From Clostridia bacterium (GTDB taxonomy: Bacteria; Bacillota; Clostridia; Christensenellales; Borkfalkiaceae), in NCBI GenBank assembly GCA_017536205.1, contig JAFXHX010000008.1, positions 159,718 through 223,717 on the forward strand: a stretch of DNA of 64,000 nt, read 5' to 3'. The position numbers were made by a program, and so were the translations under genes. The notes beneath the pieces were generated by a model. That model was not told where the DNA came from. It made no database searches and was given only the letters and a program-made list of their open reading frames with translations. Below are positions 8,611 to 17,356 of the stretch, piece after piece (the stretch's first letter is position 1; every line of letters begins with the position of its first letter).

Positions 8611-8658
8611 AAAAACACCTATATGCTTATAATATGAAAAACACGGTGTTTAAGTTAA

Positions 8659-9765
8659 TCAAACGTTTTCGCCGTCTTTTGAAATTGAATAGAGTAGTCC
8701 AAAAGCCGACATAAACACTATTAGCGAAGTGTTTCCAGAACTTATAAGTGGAAGTGGCAATCCCGTTGGTGGAATACTGCCCGTAACCACTAGCGCGTTT
8801 ACTAGAACTTGAACTGCAAATACGGTAACAATACCTATTCCAAGCAAAAAACCGAAAAAGTTCGAGCATTTAAGCGCAATTTTAAAACCTCTTATTACTA
8901 TAAAAAATAAAACGAGAAACAGTAAAAGCGTTCCTATAAAACCCCACTCTTCGCCTATTACCGAAAGTATAAAATCGCTTTCAGCAAAAGGTAAAAACCT
9001 AAGTTTTTGTCTTGAATTAAAAATGCCAACGCCAAATAGTCCACCACTACCTAGCGCGTAAAGCGATTGAAGTAGTTGATATCCTTCACCTTTTGGCGAA
9101 GCCCACGGATTTATAAAAGCCATAAGTCTTTTTAAACGGTAAGGCTCTAAAATTATAAGCAGTGGAAGCGCAATTAAAACGGGAATTACAATCATAAACA
9201 AATAGCGTTTTTTTACCCCACCTGCAAATAACATAACTAGCATAAGCGCGCCAACGCAAACGGTTATACTCATATTAGGCTCAAGCATTATAAGAATACA
9301 CAGCACCCCACCTATTAAAAGAACGGGGAGTATTCCTAAAAAGCGTTTCGTTCTAGTTGGGTCTTTAGAAAAATAACCTGCGCAAAAAACTGCAAATGCA
9401 AACTTTGCAATTTCAGAAGGCTGTATTGTAATAGGCCCAACTTTAAGCCAACGCCTAGCGCCGTAGTTTTCAACGCCTAACGGAGTTAAAACAAGCGCAA
9501 GTAAAACTATTGAAATTATAATTAAAACGTACTTTAATTTGTTTACTGCTTTATAGTCGATTTTAGCAGTTATTATCATTGAAATAACACCCAAAACCAA
9601 GCCTATAAGTTGTTTTTTAAAATAAAAGAACTTGTCACCGTAGGTTATTTCGGCTTGATAATACGAAGCCGAATACACCATAACCAAGCCAAATATTGAA
9701 ACGGCAACAACACTAATTAAAATTGATAAATCGCCCCTGCGATTAGATTGATTTAGCAATTTCAC
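8659..9765 (-). CDS. ftsW: Septal peptidoglycan polymerase FtsW/SpoVE (SEDS family)
   Basis: Polytopic SEDS glycosyltransferase that polymerises lipid II at the septum with the class B PBP encoded upstream. About ten hydrophobic helices are visible, and conserved SEDS segments include YGARRWLKVGPITIQPSEIA, a GEGYQLLQSLYALGSGGLFG loop, and PPTGLPLPLISSGNTSLI near the C-terminus. The start is set at GTG 9765 (368 residues) because AAAGGGGAG lies eight bases before it; starts further upstream would read through the murD 3' end. It overlaps murD by 23 bases, implying translational coupling. FtsW and SpoVE cannot be told apart by sequence alone. Confidence 0.94.
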   Translation of the reverse strand: MKLLNQSNRRGDLSILISVVAVSIFGLVMVYSASYYQAEITYGDKFFYFKKQLIGLVLGVISMIITAKIDYKAVNKLKYVLIIISIVLLALVLTPLGVENYGARRWLKVGPITIQPSEIAKFAFAVFCAGYFSKDPTRTKRFLGILPVLLIGGVLCILIMLEPNMSITVCVGALMLVMLFAGGVKKRYLFMIVIPVLIALPLLIILEPYRLKRLMAFINPWASPKGEGYQLLQSLYALGSGGLFGVGIFNSRQKLRFLPFAESDFILSVIGEEWGFIGTLLLFLVLFFIVIRGFKIALKCSNFFGFLLGIGIVTVFAVQVLVNALVVTGSIPPTGLPLPLISSGNTSLIVFMSAFGLLYSISKDGENV

Positions 9766-11077
9766 TAAAGCGTTCTCCCCTTTTTTCAAAGTCGTCAAAC
9801 TCATCAAAACTTGAAGTTGCAGGCGATAAAAGCACGCAGTCGCCACTAGTTGCAAGTTTATAAGCAAGCGTTACTGCGCCCGTAAAATCACTTGCATAAG
9901 TTACGTTAACGTTTTCTTTTTCAGCGCAAGATAGCATATTAAACGCACTCTTACCCGTTACTACAACGCTTTTAATTTTATCGCTACTTTTTATTGCCAC
10001 AAAAAGTTCGGTATAATCAAGCCCTTTATCATAACCACCTAATATTAAAACTGTGGGATATTCAAGCGAGTTTATTGCACTTATTGCGCTTGCGGGATTA
10101 GTTGATTTAGAGTCGTTTATAAAAGTAATTCCATTTTTAACGCAAACCTCTTCGCGCCTATGGCTAACGCCCGTAAAACCATCTAGTGAACTTAATATTT
10201 TTTCGTTTTCTACGCCCATAATTTTTAAAACTGCAACTATTGCAAGCAAGTTTTGAACGCAATAAACGTTTTTAAGCGACCCAGAGTTAAGTTCAAACAG
10301 TTTTTCTTCTTTAAAGTAAACGTAGCCGTTTTCTATATACGTTCCGTCAACCTTTTCTCTACACGAAAACCAAACCTTATTAGCAGGCGATAGTTCGGCA
10401 AACGTTTTAACGGTTTCGTCGTCGTAATTTAAAACTGCAAACTCGCTTTCTTTTTGGGGAATTACGATTTTACTTTTAACAAGCGCGTAATTTTCAAAAG
10501 TATAATGCCTATCTAAATGGTCGGGCGTTAAGTTTAAAACCACCGAAACGTGCGGAATAAACGCGTAAGTGCTTTCAAGTTGGTAACTTGAAACTTCTAA
10601 AACTACTGCATCGGCATTTTTAATATCTTCTATTTTAGAAGTTACCGAAACCCCTACGTTGCCTGCAAGTTCGGTTTTTATTCCCGCTTCGTTAAGCGCT
10701 TTATGTAAAACGGTTGAAACCGTAGTTTTGCCGTTAGTACCCGTCACTGCAATTATAGGCGTTGTAAATTGCATCGTGCCAAGTTCAAGTTCGCCAAGAA
10801 CTCTTTTTTTGCACTTTTTAAACCTTACAACTAATTCGCTATCAATAGGAACTCCAGGGCTCAACACTAAAACGTTACAAATATCTTCAATCCCGTCTAG
10901 ATTTATAACGTCTTTTGCACCAAGCGAAATAAGTTCTTGCTTATTATTTTCAACACTTTCTGTTTTACGACTATCGTAAACGTAAACAGTTGCGCCTTTT
11001 TCGATAAGCAACTTACTTGCGCTATAACCGCTTTTTTGAAGCCCCACCACTAAAAACGTTTGATTTTTATAATACAT
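9743..11077 (-). CDS. murD: UDP-N-acetylmuramoylalanine--D-glutamate ligase
   Basis: Cytoplasmic ATP-dependent ligase adding D-Glu to UDP-MurNAc-L-Ala. The N-terminal fold (TFLVVGLQKSGYSASKLL), P-loop GTNGKTT at 113-119, LNLTPDHLDRH and the C-terminal NDSKSTNP and LILGGYDKGLDYTEL are classic MurD. 444 residues. The ATG follows GGTGAG four bases after mraY. Its D-glutamate substrate is supplied by MurI, encoded at 17357-18058 upstream of the operon. Confidence 0.97.
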   Translation of the reverse strand: MYYKNQTFLVVGLQKSGYSASKLLIEKGATVYVYDSRKTESVENNKQELISLGAKDVINLDGIEDICNVLVLSPGVPIDSELVVRFKKCKKRVLGELELGTMQFTTPIIAVTGTNGKTTVSTVLHKALNEAGIKTELAGNVGVSVTSKIEDIKNADAVVLEVSSYQLESTYAFIPHVSVVLNLTPDHLDRHYTFENYALVKSKIVIPQKESEFAVLNYDDETVKTFAELSPANKVWFSCREKVDGTYIENGYVYFKEEKLFELNSGSLKNVYCVQNLLAIVAVLKIMGVENEKILSSLDGFTGVSHRREEVCVKNGITFINDSKSTNPASAISAINSLEYPTVLILGGYDKGLDYTELFVAIKSSDKIKSVVVTGKSAFNMLSCAEKENVNVTYASDFTGAVTLAYKLATSGDCVLLSPATSSFDEFDDFEKRGERFSEIAKSI

Positions 11078-11080
11078 AAC

Positions 11081-12067
11081 TCACCAAAAATACACTAAAA
11101 TTAAACATAAACCTATTAAAAAGGTAATAAACGAGTAAGCGTAAGTAATTTTGCCTTCGCTATACCCTTTTTCTTGAAAGTGATGATGAAGTGGTGCCAT
11201 TAAAAACACCCTTTTTTTCATGCGCTTGTAAACGGCAACTTGAATAATAACCGAAAGCGCAGATAGTAAATAAAATACACCTATAAATATAACGTGAAGT
11301 GCGTTTCCCGTTATTACCGAAACGCCCGATATCGCCCCACCTAGCGCAAGTGAGCCTGTATCCCCCATAAAAACCGACGCTCTTTGAGTGTTAAACAGCA
11401 AGTATCCTAAAAGCCCCGCAACTAAATTAAGACAAAATAGGCTTAAATTAAAATATTCGCTTTCGTTAACGTATATTCCTTTAAATGCAGTAACCTGAAG
11501 GTAAATTAACGCCGAAAAGTATAAAAGATTTACCGAACTAACCGAAGCGCAAAGCCCGTCTAGCCCGTCGGTTAAATTAACGGCGTTTACCGATGCAACG
11601 AATACTAAAACGTTTAAAATTATTGTGAAGATACCTATATTTAAAGTTTTTTTAGTAAACGGAATATTTAAAAAAGTTTGCCCACTTTTATATGCAACTA
11701 TCGACGCTATTATTGATATTGCAACCTGAAAGCATATTTTTTGTAGTGGCGTTAATCCTTCGTTTCGCTTTAAGCGTATTTTTAAAAAATCGTCTAGAAA
11801 GCCAACAGTCATAAACGCAACGGTAACTGCTAAAACGAATATTGAAAGCCTTTTATCGCCACTAGAAAATATTAAAAAAGTAATAACTAACGGAATAATA
11901 AATATAATTCCGCCCATAGTAGGCGTTCCGCTTTTCGTTTTGTGGCTAGTAACGTATTTTAGTATAGGCTGACCAAGTTTTAAACTTTTTAAAACGGGAA
12001 TAAAAACGTAGCCGAATATTACAGATAATAGCGCGCAAAACAAAGTTGAAAGTATAATTTGTTTCAA
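11081..12067 (-). CDS. mraY: Phospho-N-acetylmuramoyl-pentapeptide transferase
   Basis: Integral membrane enzyme that moves phospho-MurNAc-pentapeptide to undecaprenyl phosphate, forming lipid I. 328 residues, about ten membrane helices; signatures include SGTPTMGGIIFI, VGFLDDFLKI with the aspartate pair, VNLTDGLDGL, FMGDTGSLALGG and the MAPLHHHFQEKGYSE loop. The start is a TTG at 12067 with GGAG seven bases upstream; it overlaps the murE stop as TTGA, a coupled start. Its downstream partner MurG is not in this window. Confidence 0.97.
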   Translation of the reverse strand: MKQIILSTLFCALLSVIFGYVFIPVLKSLKLGQPILKYVTSHKTKSGTPTMGGIIFIIPLVITFLIFSSGDKRLSIFVLAVTVAFMTVGFLDDFLKIRLKRNEGLTPLQKICFQVAISIIASIVAYKSGQTFLNIPFTKKTLNIGIFTIILNVLVFVASVNAVNLTDGLDGLCASVSSVNLLYFSALIYLQVTAFKGIYVNESEYFNLSLFCLNLVAGLLGYLLFNTQRASVFMGDTGSLALGGAISGVSVITGNALHVIFIGVFYLLSALSVIIQVAVYKRMKKRVFLMAPLHHHFQEKGYSEGKITYAYSFITFLIGLCLILVYFW

Positions 12068-13527
12068 ATAATTTCTCCACCGAATTTTATTTTGGCAATA
12101 CTGTCGCGCACTTCTAACTTATCGTTGAACGGGGTTTTAACGCCCATAATATCTTGATATTCTTCAGCACCTTTACCAGCAACTAGCAAAACATCACCGC
12201 TTGAAAGTATGTTAAGCGCGTAATTTATTGCCATTTTTCTATTTTGAACGGTTATGTAATTTAAAGTTTTAGTTCTTAAACCACTTTCAATTTGCGAAAT
12301 TATTTCATATGGCTCTTCAAAGCGTGGATTATCGCTTGTTATAATTGTATAATCGGCGTAAGTTCCTGCAATTTTACCCATTTCGGGGCGCTTTCCTTTA
12401 TCTCTATTGCCACCACAACCAAACACAACGATTAAGCGCTTTTCAGTAATTTCACGAAGCGCTTTTAAAGTGTTTAAAAGCCCGTCGGGCGTGTGCGCAT
12501 AGTCAACGAAAACGTCTGCTCCACGAAAACTTTCAACGTATTCCATACGCCCCGCAACGCCCGTTAAAGAAGATATTCCCGCATTTATAACCTGTGCGTT
12601 TAAACCAAGAACGCTAGTGACGGTTGCCGCTGCTAAACAGTTATAAACGTTGAAAGTTCCAGCACCTGAGTAATCAACGCTTGAAACGTCGTCGAATAAG
12701 TTCATAACGAAAGAAACGCCCCTTGCACTTAAATCAACGTTAATAGCAAAAACGTCGCTTGGATTATTAAGCCCGTAAGTAAACGTTTTAATCTTATTGC
12801 TATTTATAATCTTTTTGCCCGTGTTATCGTCGGCGTTAACTACTGCAAAACGCGCGTTTTTTTCGGTAAAAACCGAAAGTTTAGTCTTTTCGTATTCAGC
12901 AAACGTTTTATAGTAATCAAGGTGGTCGCGCGTGCAATTTGTAAACACTAACGCTTCAAACTTAATTGCACTTGCTCGCTTTTGGGTTATTGCATGCGCC
13001 GAAAGTTCAATAATAGCGTACTCTACCCCACGCTCTGCCATATTATAAAGAGTTTCGTTTAAACTGATTGCATCGGGCGTTGTTAGCGACGGCTCGACGT
13101 AGCAACCGTCGTAAACGGCGCCAAGCGTTCCTATAACGCCAGATTTAATGCCCGCCTTATCAAACACGCTTTTAATAACGTAAGTCGTTGTGGTTTTGCC
13201 GTTAGTGCCCACAACCCCTATAACCTTAACTCGCTTTTTAGGTTTATAAAACTCGTAAGAGATACTAGAAACGGCTAAATAAACGTCTTTTACTATTATT
13301 TGACAAACGGGAATATCGCTTTCATATTCCGTTACAACTGCTTTTGCACCCCTTTTAACCGCTTCATAGATAAAATCGTTGCCGTTAAAATTGTTGCCTT
13401 TTACGGCAAAAAACAAACTTTGTTTAAATATTTCTTTACTTGAAAGCGCAAGTTCTTCAACTTCAAAATCACAAAAGTTCTTAATCTTTACAGTCTTTAC
13501 ACGTTTAATAAGGTCGCTTAATTTCAT
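12064..13527 (-). CDS. murE: UDP-MurNAc-tripeptide synthetase, meso-diaminopimelate type
   Basis: Cytoplasmic Mur ligase adding the third stem-peptide residue. P-loop GTNGKTTTT at 107-115, CTRDHLDYYKT, AGRMEYVESFRGADVFVDYA and FGCGGNRDKGKRPEMG are all present. The specificity motif at 399-402 is DNPR, which in characterised MurE enzymes selects meso-diaminopimelate rather than L-lysine, so the wall is predicted to be A2pm-type. 487 residues; the ATG follows AAGGAC and lies one base after the pbpB stop. MurF, which would finish the pentapeptide, is not in this window. Confidence 0.96.
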   Translation of the reverse strand: MKLSDLIKRVKTVKIKNFCDFEVEELALSSKEIFKQSLFFAVKGNNFNGNDFIYEAVKRGAKAVVTEYESDIPVCQIIVKDVYLAVSSISYEFYKPKKRVKVIGVVGTNGKTTTTYVIKSVFDKAGIKSGVIGTLGAVYDGCYVEPSLTTPDAISLNETLYNMAERGVEYAIIELSAHAITQKRASAIKFEALVFTNCTRDHLDYYKTFAEYEKTKLSVFTEKNARFAVVNADDNTGKKIINSNKIKTFTYGLNNPSDVFAINVDLSARGVSFVMNLFDDVSSVDYSGAGTFNVYNCLAAATVTSVLGLNAQVINAGISSLTGVAGRMEYVESFRGADVFVDYAHTPDGLLNTLKALREITEKRLIVVFGCGGNRDKGKRPEMGKIAGTYADYTIITSDNPRFEEPYEIISQIESGLRTKTLNYITVQNRKMAINYALNILSSGDVLLVAGKGAEEYQDIMGVKTPFNDKLEVRDSIAKIKFGGEII

Positions 13528-13528
13528 A

Positions 13529-15229
13529 TTATAGTCCTTTTACTTTTATTATACTTTCAAATACTTTTTTACATAGTGGCGCCGCTACCGTTGAGCCGTA
13601 AGTTCCACCAACGGGCTCGTCAACTATAACTAGGCACAAATATTCAGGGTTATCGGCGGGAAAAAAGCCTATAAAACTCATAACGTATTTCCCTTGCGAT
13701 ATTACTCCGTTTTGATATTTTTGCGCAGTTCCCGTTTTACCACCCACTTTATAACCTTCGATATACGCTTGCTTACCCGAGCCGTTTGAAACTACGCCCT
13801 CTAAATAACTGCTAATAATTTTAGAAGTTTGTGCGCTTACGGTAGTGCCCGTTTGCTTGGTTTCGGTTTTTAAAGAAAGTGTTCCACCCGACGAATAAAC
13901 TTCTTTAACTAAATAAGGCGTTATAAGTTTTCCACCGTTAATTGCGCTAGCAGTTGCAGTTACTAGTTGAATAGGCGTTACCGCTATTGCTTGCCCAAAC
14001 GATATTCTAGCAAGGTCGGCGTTTAAAACTGCCGATTTAGGAAGTAACATACCTTGCGCTTCGCCAGGCAAATCAATTCCCGTAACTTTACCGTAACCAA
14101 ACGAGTTTAAATACGAATAAAAATTATCCTTGCCAAGCGCTAGCGCTATATCAACGAAAATGGGGTTGCAACTGTTGTTAAGTGCGTCGGCTAGCGTTTC
14201 GTTTGCGTGTTTTCCCTTTTCGTGAGTGGACCAACACTTAATTTTACTGCCTTCAACGTACCTATAACGTGAAGAAGAATAAACGTGTTCAAGCGAATAC
14301 GCATTTTTATTTCCCTTTAATAGTTCGTTTACGTTTGCGCTTGCAGTTAACACTTTAAAGGTAGAGCCGGGCTCGTAACAATCGGCAACCAAGGTAATTC
14401 TTCCAAGTTTATTAAGCGTTTCAAGGTCGCCTAGTGGAACATTGTTAAGGTTTAAAGAAGGCTTCATTGCCATTCCTAAAACTTCACCGCTTTGTGGGTT
14501 TATTACTATAGCCGATGCAGACTTTGGCGTATATTCGCTCATAGCCTCGTCGGTTATTGCTTCAAGTATTTGTTGAACTTCGTAGTCGATAGTTAGTTTT
14601 AGGTTTAGCCCGTTAACGGCGGGAACGTAAGACGGCGCTTTATTTTTAATATCAACGCCCGTTAAGTCGGCTTCGTAAAGTATTTCGCCGTTTGTTCCAG
14701 ATAGTTGAGTATTGTAATAATATTCAAGCCCCGATATTCCGTTACCGTCTGCCGACGTGTAGCCTAAAACTTGTGCCAGCAAACTATCGTAGGGGTAATA
14801 CCTAGTAACGTCTTCGGCAAAATAAACGCCGGACAAGGAATAGTTTGAAAGTTTATCAATATATTCCTTCCCGACGTGTTTCGCAATTTTTATTTCGCTT
14901 ACTTTTGTAGTAGTAATTTTTTGTTTTAGTTCTTGCTCGTTTAGGTTAAAAATCTCACTTAAAACTGCAACCGTTTCGTCAAGTTTTGTAACTGCCCTTG
15001 GCCGAACGAAAATGGTGTAAGTCTTTTTACTCGTAGCAAGAACAACCCCGTTTCTATCAACTATTTCACCGCGCTTTGCTAGTACCGGAACGTTTCTAGT
15101 CCACTGGTCAAGCGCTTTTATTTGAAGGTCTTTCCCCCAAATAACTTGAACGTAAAACAGCCTTATGAAAACGAACAAAAAAATAAAGGTTATTGCACAA
15201 ATCAATGCGAATAACCTCTTTCGTACCAT
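13529..15229 (-). CDS. pbpB: Class B penicillin-binding protein, FtsI/PBP2B/SpoVD group
   Basis: Septal transpeptidase partner of FtsW. An N-terminal membrane anchor (about 8-28) precedes a dimerisation region (AKRGEIVDRNG at 51-61), then the penicillin-binding domain with the catalytic STFK at 289-292, SCN at 353-355 and KTG at 498-500, all in expected order. It ends at 566 residues without the C-terminal PASTA repeats of many Bacillota PBP2B/SpoVD proteins. No good ribosome binding site precedes the ATG; GGAG lies over 20 bases upstream. FtsI-like division role or SpoVD-like sporulation role are both possible; it is the only such gene in the cluster. Confidence 0.93.
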   Translation of the reverse strand: MVRKRLFALICAITFIFLFVFIRLFYVQVIWGKDLQIKALDQWTRNVPVLAKRGEIVDRNGVVLATSKKTYTIFVRPRAVTKLDETVAVLSEIFNLNEQELKQKITTTKVSEIKIAKHVGKEYIDKLSNYSLSGVYFAEDVTRYYPYDSLLAQVLGYTSADGNGISGLEYYYNTQLSGTNGEILYEADLTGVDIKNKAPSYVPAVNGLNLKLTIDYEVQQILEAITDEAMSEYTPKSASAIVINPQSGEVLGMAMKPSLNLNNVPLGDLETLNKLGRITLVADCYEPGSTFKVLTASANVNELLKGNKNAYSLEHVYSSSRYRYVEGSKIKCWSTHEKGKHANETLADALNNSCNPIFVDIALALGKDNFYSYLNSFGYGKVTGIDLPGEAQGMLLPKSAVLNADLARISFGQAIAVTPIQLVTATASAINGGKLITPYLVKEVYSSGGTLSLKTETKQTGTTVSAQTSKIISSYLEGVVSNGSGKQAYIEGYKVGGKTGTAQKYQNGVISQGKYVMSFIGFFPADNPEYLCLVIVDEPVGGTYGSTVAAPLCKKVFESIIKVKGL

Positions 15230-15262
15230 AGTTATTGAAAATTGTTTAATAGTTTGTCTCCG

Positions 15263-15844
15263 TTAAAATATCATACCTATATCGCCGGCAGCGTCGATAA
15301 TAGCCTCGTCGCTAGAAACTTCTGAAAGTCTATCGTCAAGTACCGATTTTCTATCTTCAAGTTCTTGAATAGCAGAAAGCCTACCTTCGATTTGACTGTT
15401 CATATTGTTAAGTAACGCAGTGTTAAGCACCACGAATACCGAAAGAACTAAAATAACTGCCGATAAAATAAACATTGCAAGTTTTGCCCTAGGCCTTAAC
15501 TTAACTTCGGCTGAAACCGATTCTTCTTCACGATAGTCTTTGTATATTTCCGCCCTAGGCATATTTTTATATTGCATAGTGGTAGACGAAGGACTAACGT
15601 CGTAATTAACGCCGTGAGTAAATCTTTGAACAGTTTCTTCGCGTTCTTGAAGTTGGCTAGTTCTGTTGTACGCGTTATAGTTGATAATTTTATCAAAATT
15701 ATCTTTAATGCGCGCGTTAAAAGCACGATGCTCTTCATCTTGAAGGGTTTGAACTTCGTTTACGGTTTCGTTTACCGTTTCAGTTTCAAACTCGTCAATG
15801 AACGCATCTTTTTCAATTACGCTTGACTGCTTGTAATTTAACAT
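15263..15844 (-). CDS. ftsL: FtsL-like septum protein with long cytoplasmic N-terminus
   Basis: 193 residues with a charged, Glu/Thr-rich N-terminal half (about 1-117), one membrane helix at about 120-142 (LAMFILSAVILVLSVFVV), then a short coiled coil with heptad-like QIEGRLSAIQELEDRKSVLDD-type spacing that ends soon after. Topology, position between rsmH and pbpB, and the coiled coil fit FtsL/DivIC-type divisome proteins. FtsL sequences are poorly conserved and the cytoplasmic extension is longer than usual (FtsL is commonly near 100-120 residues). The start follows GGAGGAC. The family is inferred mostly from context. Confidence 0.7.
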   Translation of the reverse strand: MLNYKQSSVIEKDAFIDEFETETVNETVNEVQTLQDEEHRAFNARIKDNFDKIINYNAYNRTSQLQEREETVQRFTHGVNYDVSPSSTTMQYKNMPRAEIYKDYREEESVSAEVKLRPRAKLAMFILSAVILVLSVFVVLNTALLNNMNSQIEGRLSAIQELEDRKSVLDDRLSEVSSDEAIIDAAGDIGMIF

Positions 15845-15868
15845 ATTATTGTCCTCCGTTTAATATTC

Positions 15869-16801
15869 TTAAAGTTTTTCTATAATTCGCAGTTTTGCAC
15901 ATTTTGCTCTACTGTTTATACTTAATTCGTTTTCACTTGCCGTTATAGGCTTTTTATTTACTTCTTTTACAACTTCTTTCTTGCCACAAACGCAAGGAAA
16001 GCGCTTATCGCAATTACAACCTGATGAAAGGTCTTTAAACACCGTTTTTACTATTCTATCTTCTAAACTGTGAAAGGTAATAACGGCAAGTCTACCACCA
16101 GATTTAAGCTTGTCTACTATATCTCTTAAAACGGTATCAAGCCCCGTAAGTTCGCCGTTTACTTCAATTCTTATTGCTTGGAAAGTTCGTTTTGCGGGGT
16201 GCCCGTCTTTTTTAAACTTGTTAGGTATTGACTTTTCACAAATCTCAACGAGTTCGCCCGTTGTTTTTATAGGTTTAATTTTGCGAGTTTCTACAATATT
16301 TCTTGCAATATTACCTGCAAAACGCTCTTCGCCGTAGGCAGAAAGAATAAACTTTAACTGCTTTTCTTCGTAACTATTAACGACGTCGTATGCAGAGAAA
16401 GAAGATTTACCGTCCATTCTCATATCTAGCAAAGTTTCTTTTGCCATATATGAAAAGCCACGCTCTTTATTATCTAATTGATAAGAACTAACGCCAAGGT
16501 CGAGTATTGCACCGTCTATTTCATTAACGTTAAGGCTTTCAGCAACAGATTTAAAGTTTTTAAAGTTGCTTTTTACCGCTTTAAACGAGTTTTTATATTT
16601 GCTTAAACGTTCAGTTGCAAATGAAATAGCCTCGTCGTCAAGGTCGGTTGCAAATAAAAAACCGTCTGGCGTAATTTTTTCAAGTATTTTAAGCGAGTGC
16701 CCACCACCGCCAAGAGTTCCGTCAAAATAAGTTCCGTTTGGCTTTAGGTTAAGTCCTTCAATGCACTCGTCAAGCATAACCGAAAGGTGTTTAAACTCCA
16801 T
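15869..16801 (-). CDS. rsmH: 16S rRNA (cytosine-1402-N4)-methyltransferase
   Basis: SAM-dependent methyltransferase (formerly MraW) modifying C1402 of 16S rRNA in the ribosomal P site. Signature blocks: HLSVMLDECIEGLNLKPNG, YFDGTLGGGGHS (SAM motif), DGAILDLGVSSYQLD, GFSYMAKETLLDMRMD, HPAKRTFQAIRIEVNGEL and AVITFHSLEDRIVK. 310 residues is normal. The start codon overlaps the mraZ stop (TAATG), so the two are translationally coupled, the normal arrangement at the head of the dcw operon. Confidence 0.97.
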   Translation of the reverse strand: MEFKHLSVMLDECIEGLNLKPNGTYFDGTLGGGGHSLKILEKITPDGFLFATDLDDEAISFATERLSKYKNSFKAVKSNFKNFKSVAESLNVNEIDGAILDLGVSSYQLDNKERGFSYMAKETLLDMRMDGKSSFSAYDVVNSYEEKQLKFILSAYGEERFAGNIARNIVETRKIKPIKTTGELVEICEKSIPNKFKKDGHPAKRTFQAIRIEVNGELTGLDTVLRDIVDKLKSGGRLAVITFHSLEDRIVKTVFKDLSSGCNCDKRFPCVCGKKEVVKEVNKKPITASENELSINSRAKCAKLRIIEKL

Positions 16802-17226
16802 TATTTAAGCCTGTCCTTTAAAAGTGTTATTCTTTCTTGATAACTCTTTTCGGCTTTAAGCCTTTCACGCTCTTGCTTTGAATAAATATCAATGTGGTTT
16901 ACCATACCTATGGTAACAACTTCTTTATCGATACCTGCGTATTCCCTTAACTTTTCGGGAATTACCACTCTACCCTGAACGTCTTCATCACCGGGATAAA
17001 ACGACGCCATTACTTCGGCAAGTGATTCTTGCGCTTCTTTATCAAACGCGCTAACGCCCGAAAATTGAGAAACAAGTTCGTCAATTTTACTTGCGGGGTA
17101 AATGCTTATACATTTAGACGCGCCTTTCATAAAAACGTACTCGCTACCGATTTCGGCTTTGAGTTTACTTGGTATTCTTATTCTGTTTTTACTATCAACC
17201 TGGTGGTCGTATTCGCCAAACAGCAT
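16801..17226 (-). CDS. mraZ: Transcriptional regulator MraZ
   Basis: First gene of the dcw operon; MraZ is a ring-forming DNA-binding protein with two AbrB-like domains that controls its own operon. From the ATG at 17226 the protein starts MLFGEYDHQVDSKNRIRIPS, the family N-terminus; the second domain has YPGDEDVQGRVVIPEKLREY. 141 residues. The start was chosen for its AAGGAGG ten bases upstream; earlier in-frame codons lie in the operator. Four AAAGTGG-like boxes precede the promoter, the site type bound by MraZ. Confidence 0.96.
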   Translation of the reverse strand: MLFGEYDHQVDSKNRIRIPSKLKAEIGSEYVFMKGASKCISIYPASKIDELVSQFSGVSAFDKEAQESLAEVMASFYPGDEDVQGRVVIPEKLREYAGIDKEVVTIGMVNHIDIYSKQERERLKAEKSYQERITLLKDRLK

Positions 17227-17259
17227 AGCCGATAATCCTCCTTGTAGCAAGTTTACAGC

Positions 17260-17349
17260 ATTATAATAACACAATTTTTCGCCACTTGCAACCACTTTTA
17301 ACCACTTTTGTTGATTTTTTTATAATTTTTTTAGTTTTTTGACCACTTT
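17260..17349 (-). promoter_or_regulatory. dcw operon promoter and MraZ operator boxes
   Basis: On the minus strand, AAAGTGGTTA, AAAGTGGTTG and CAAGTGGCGA repeat with exact 10-bp spacing (CCACTT cores at 17282, 17292 and 17302 on the plus strand); a fourth box core lies at 17343, 41 bases further. TTGCAA (17286-17291), 17-base spacer and TATTAT (17263-17268) form the promoter, so the nearest box overlaps the -35 element. This matches the direct-repeat operator described for MraZ in Mollicutes and the 10-bp repeat layout in enterobacteria. Confidence 0.85.
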
Positions 17350-17356
17350 TATCACT

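Noticed and set aside
9766..9867. Longer ftsW start inside murD
   Set aside because: The extension reads over the murD 3' end in another frame; the GTG at 9765 has AAAGGGGAG upstream and a normal protein start.
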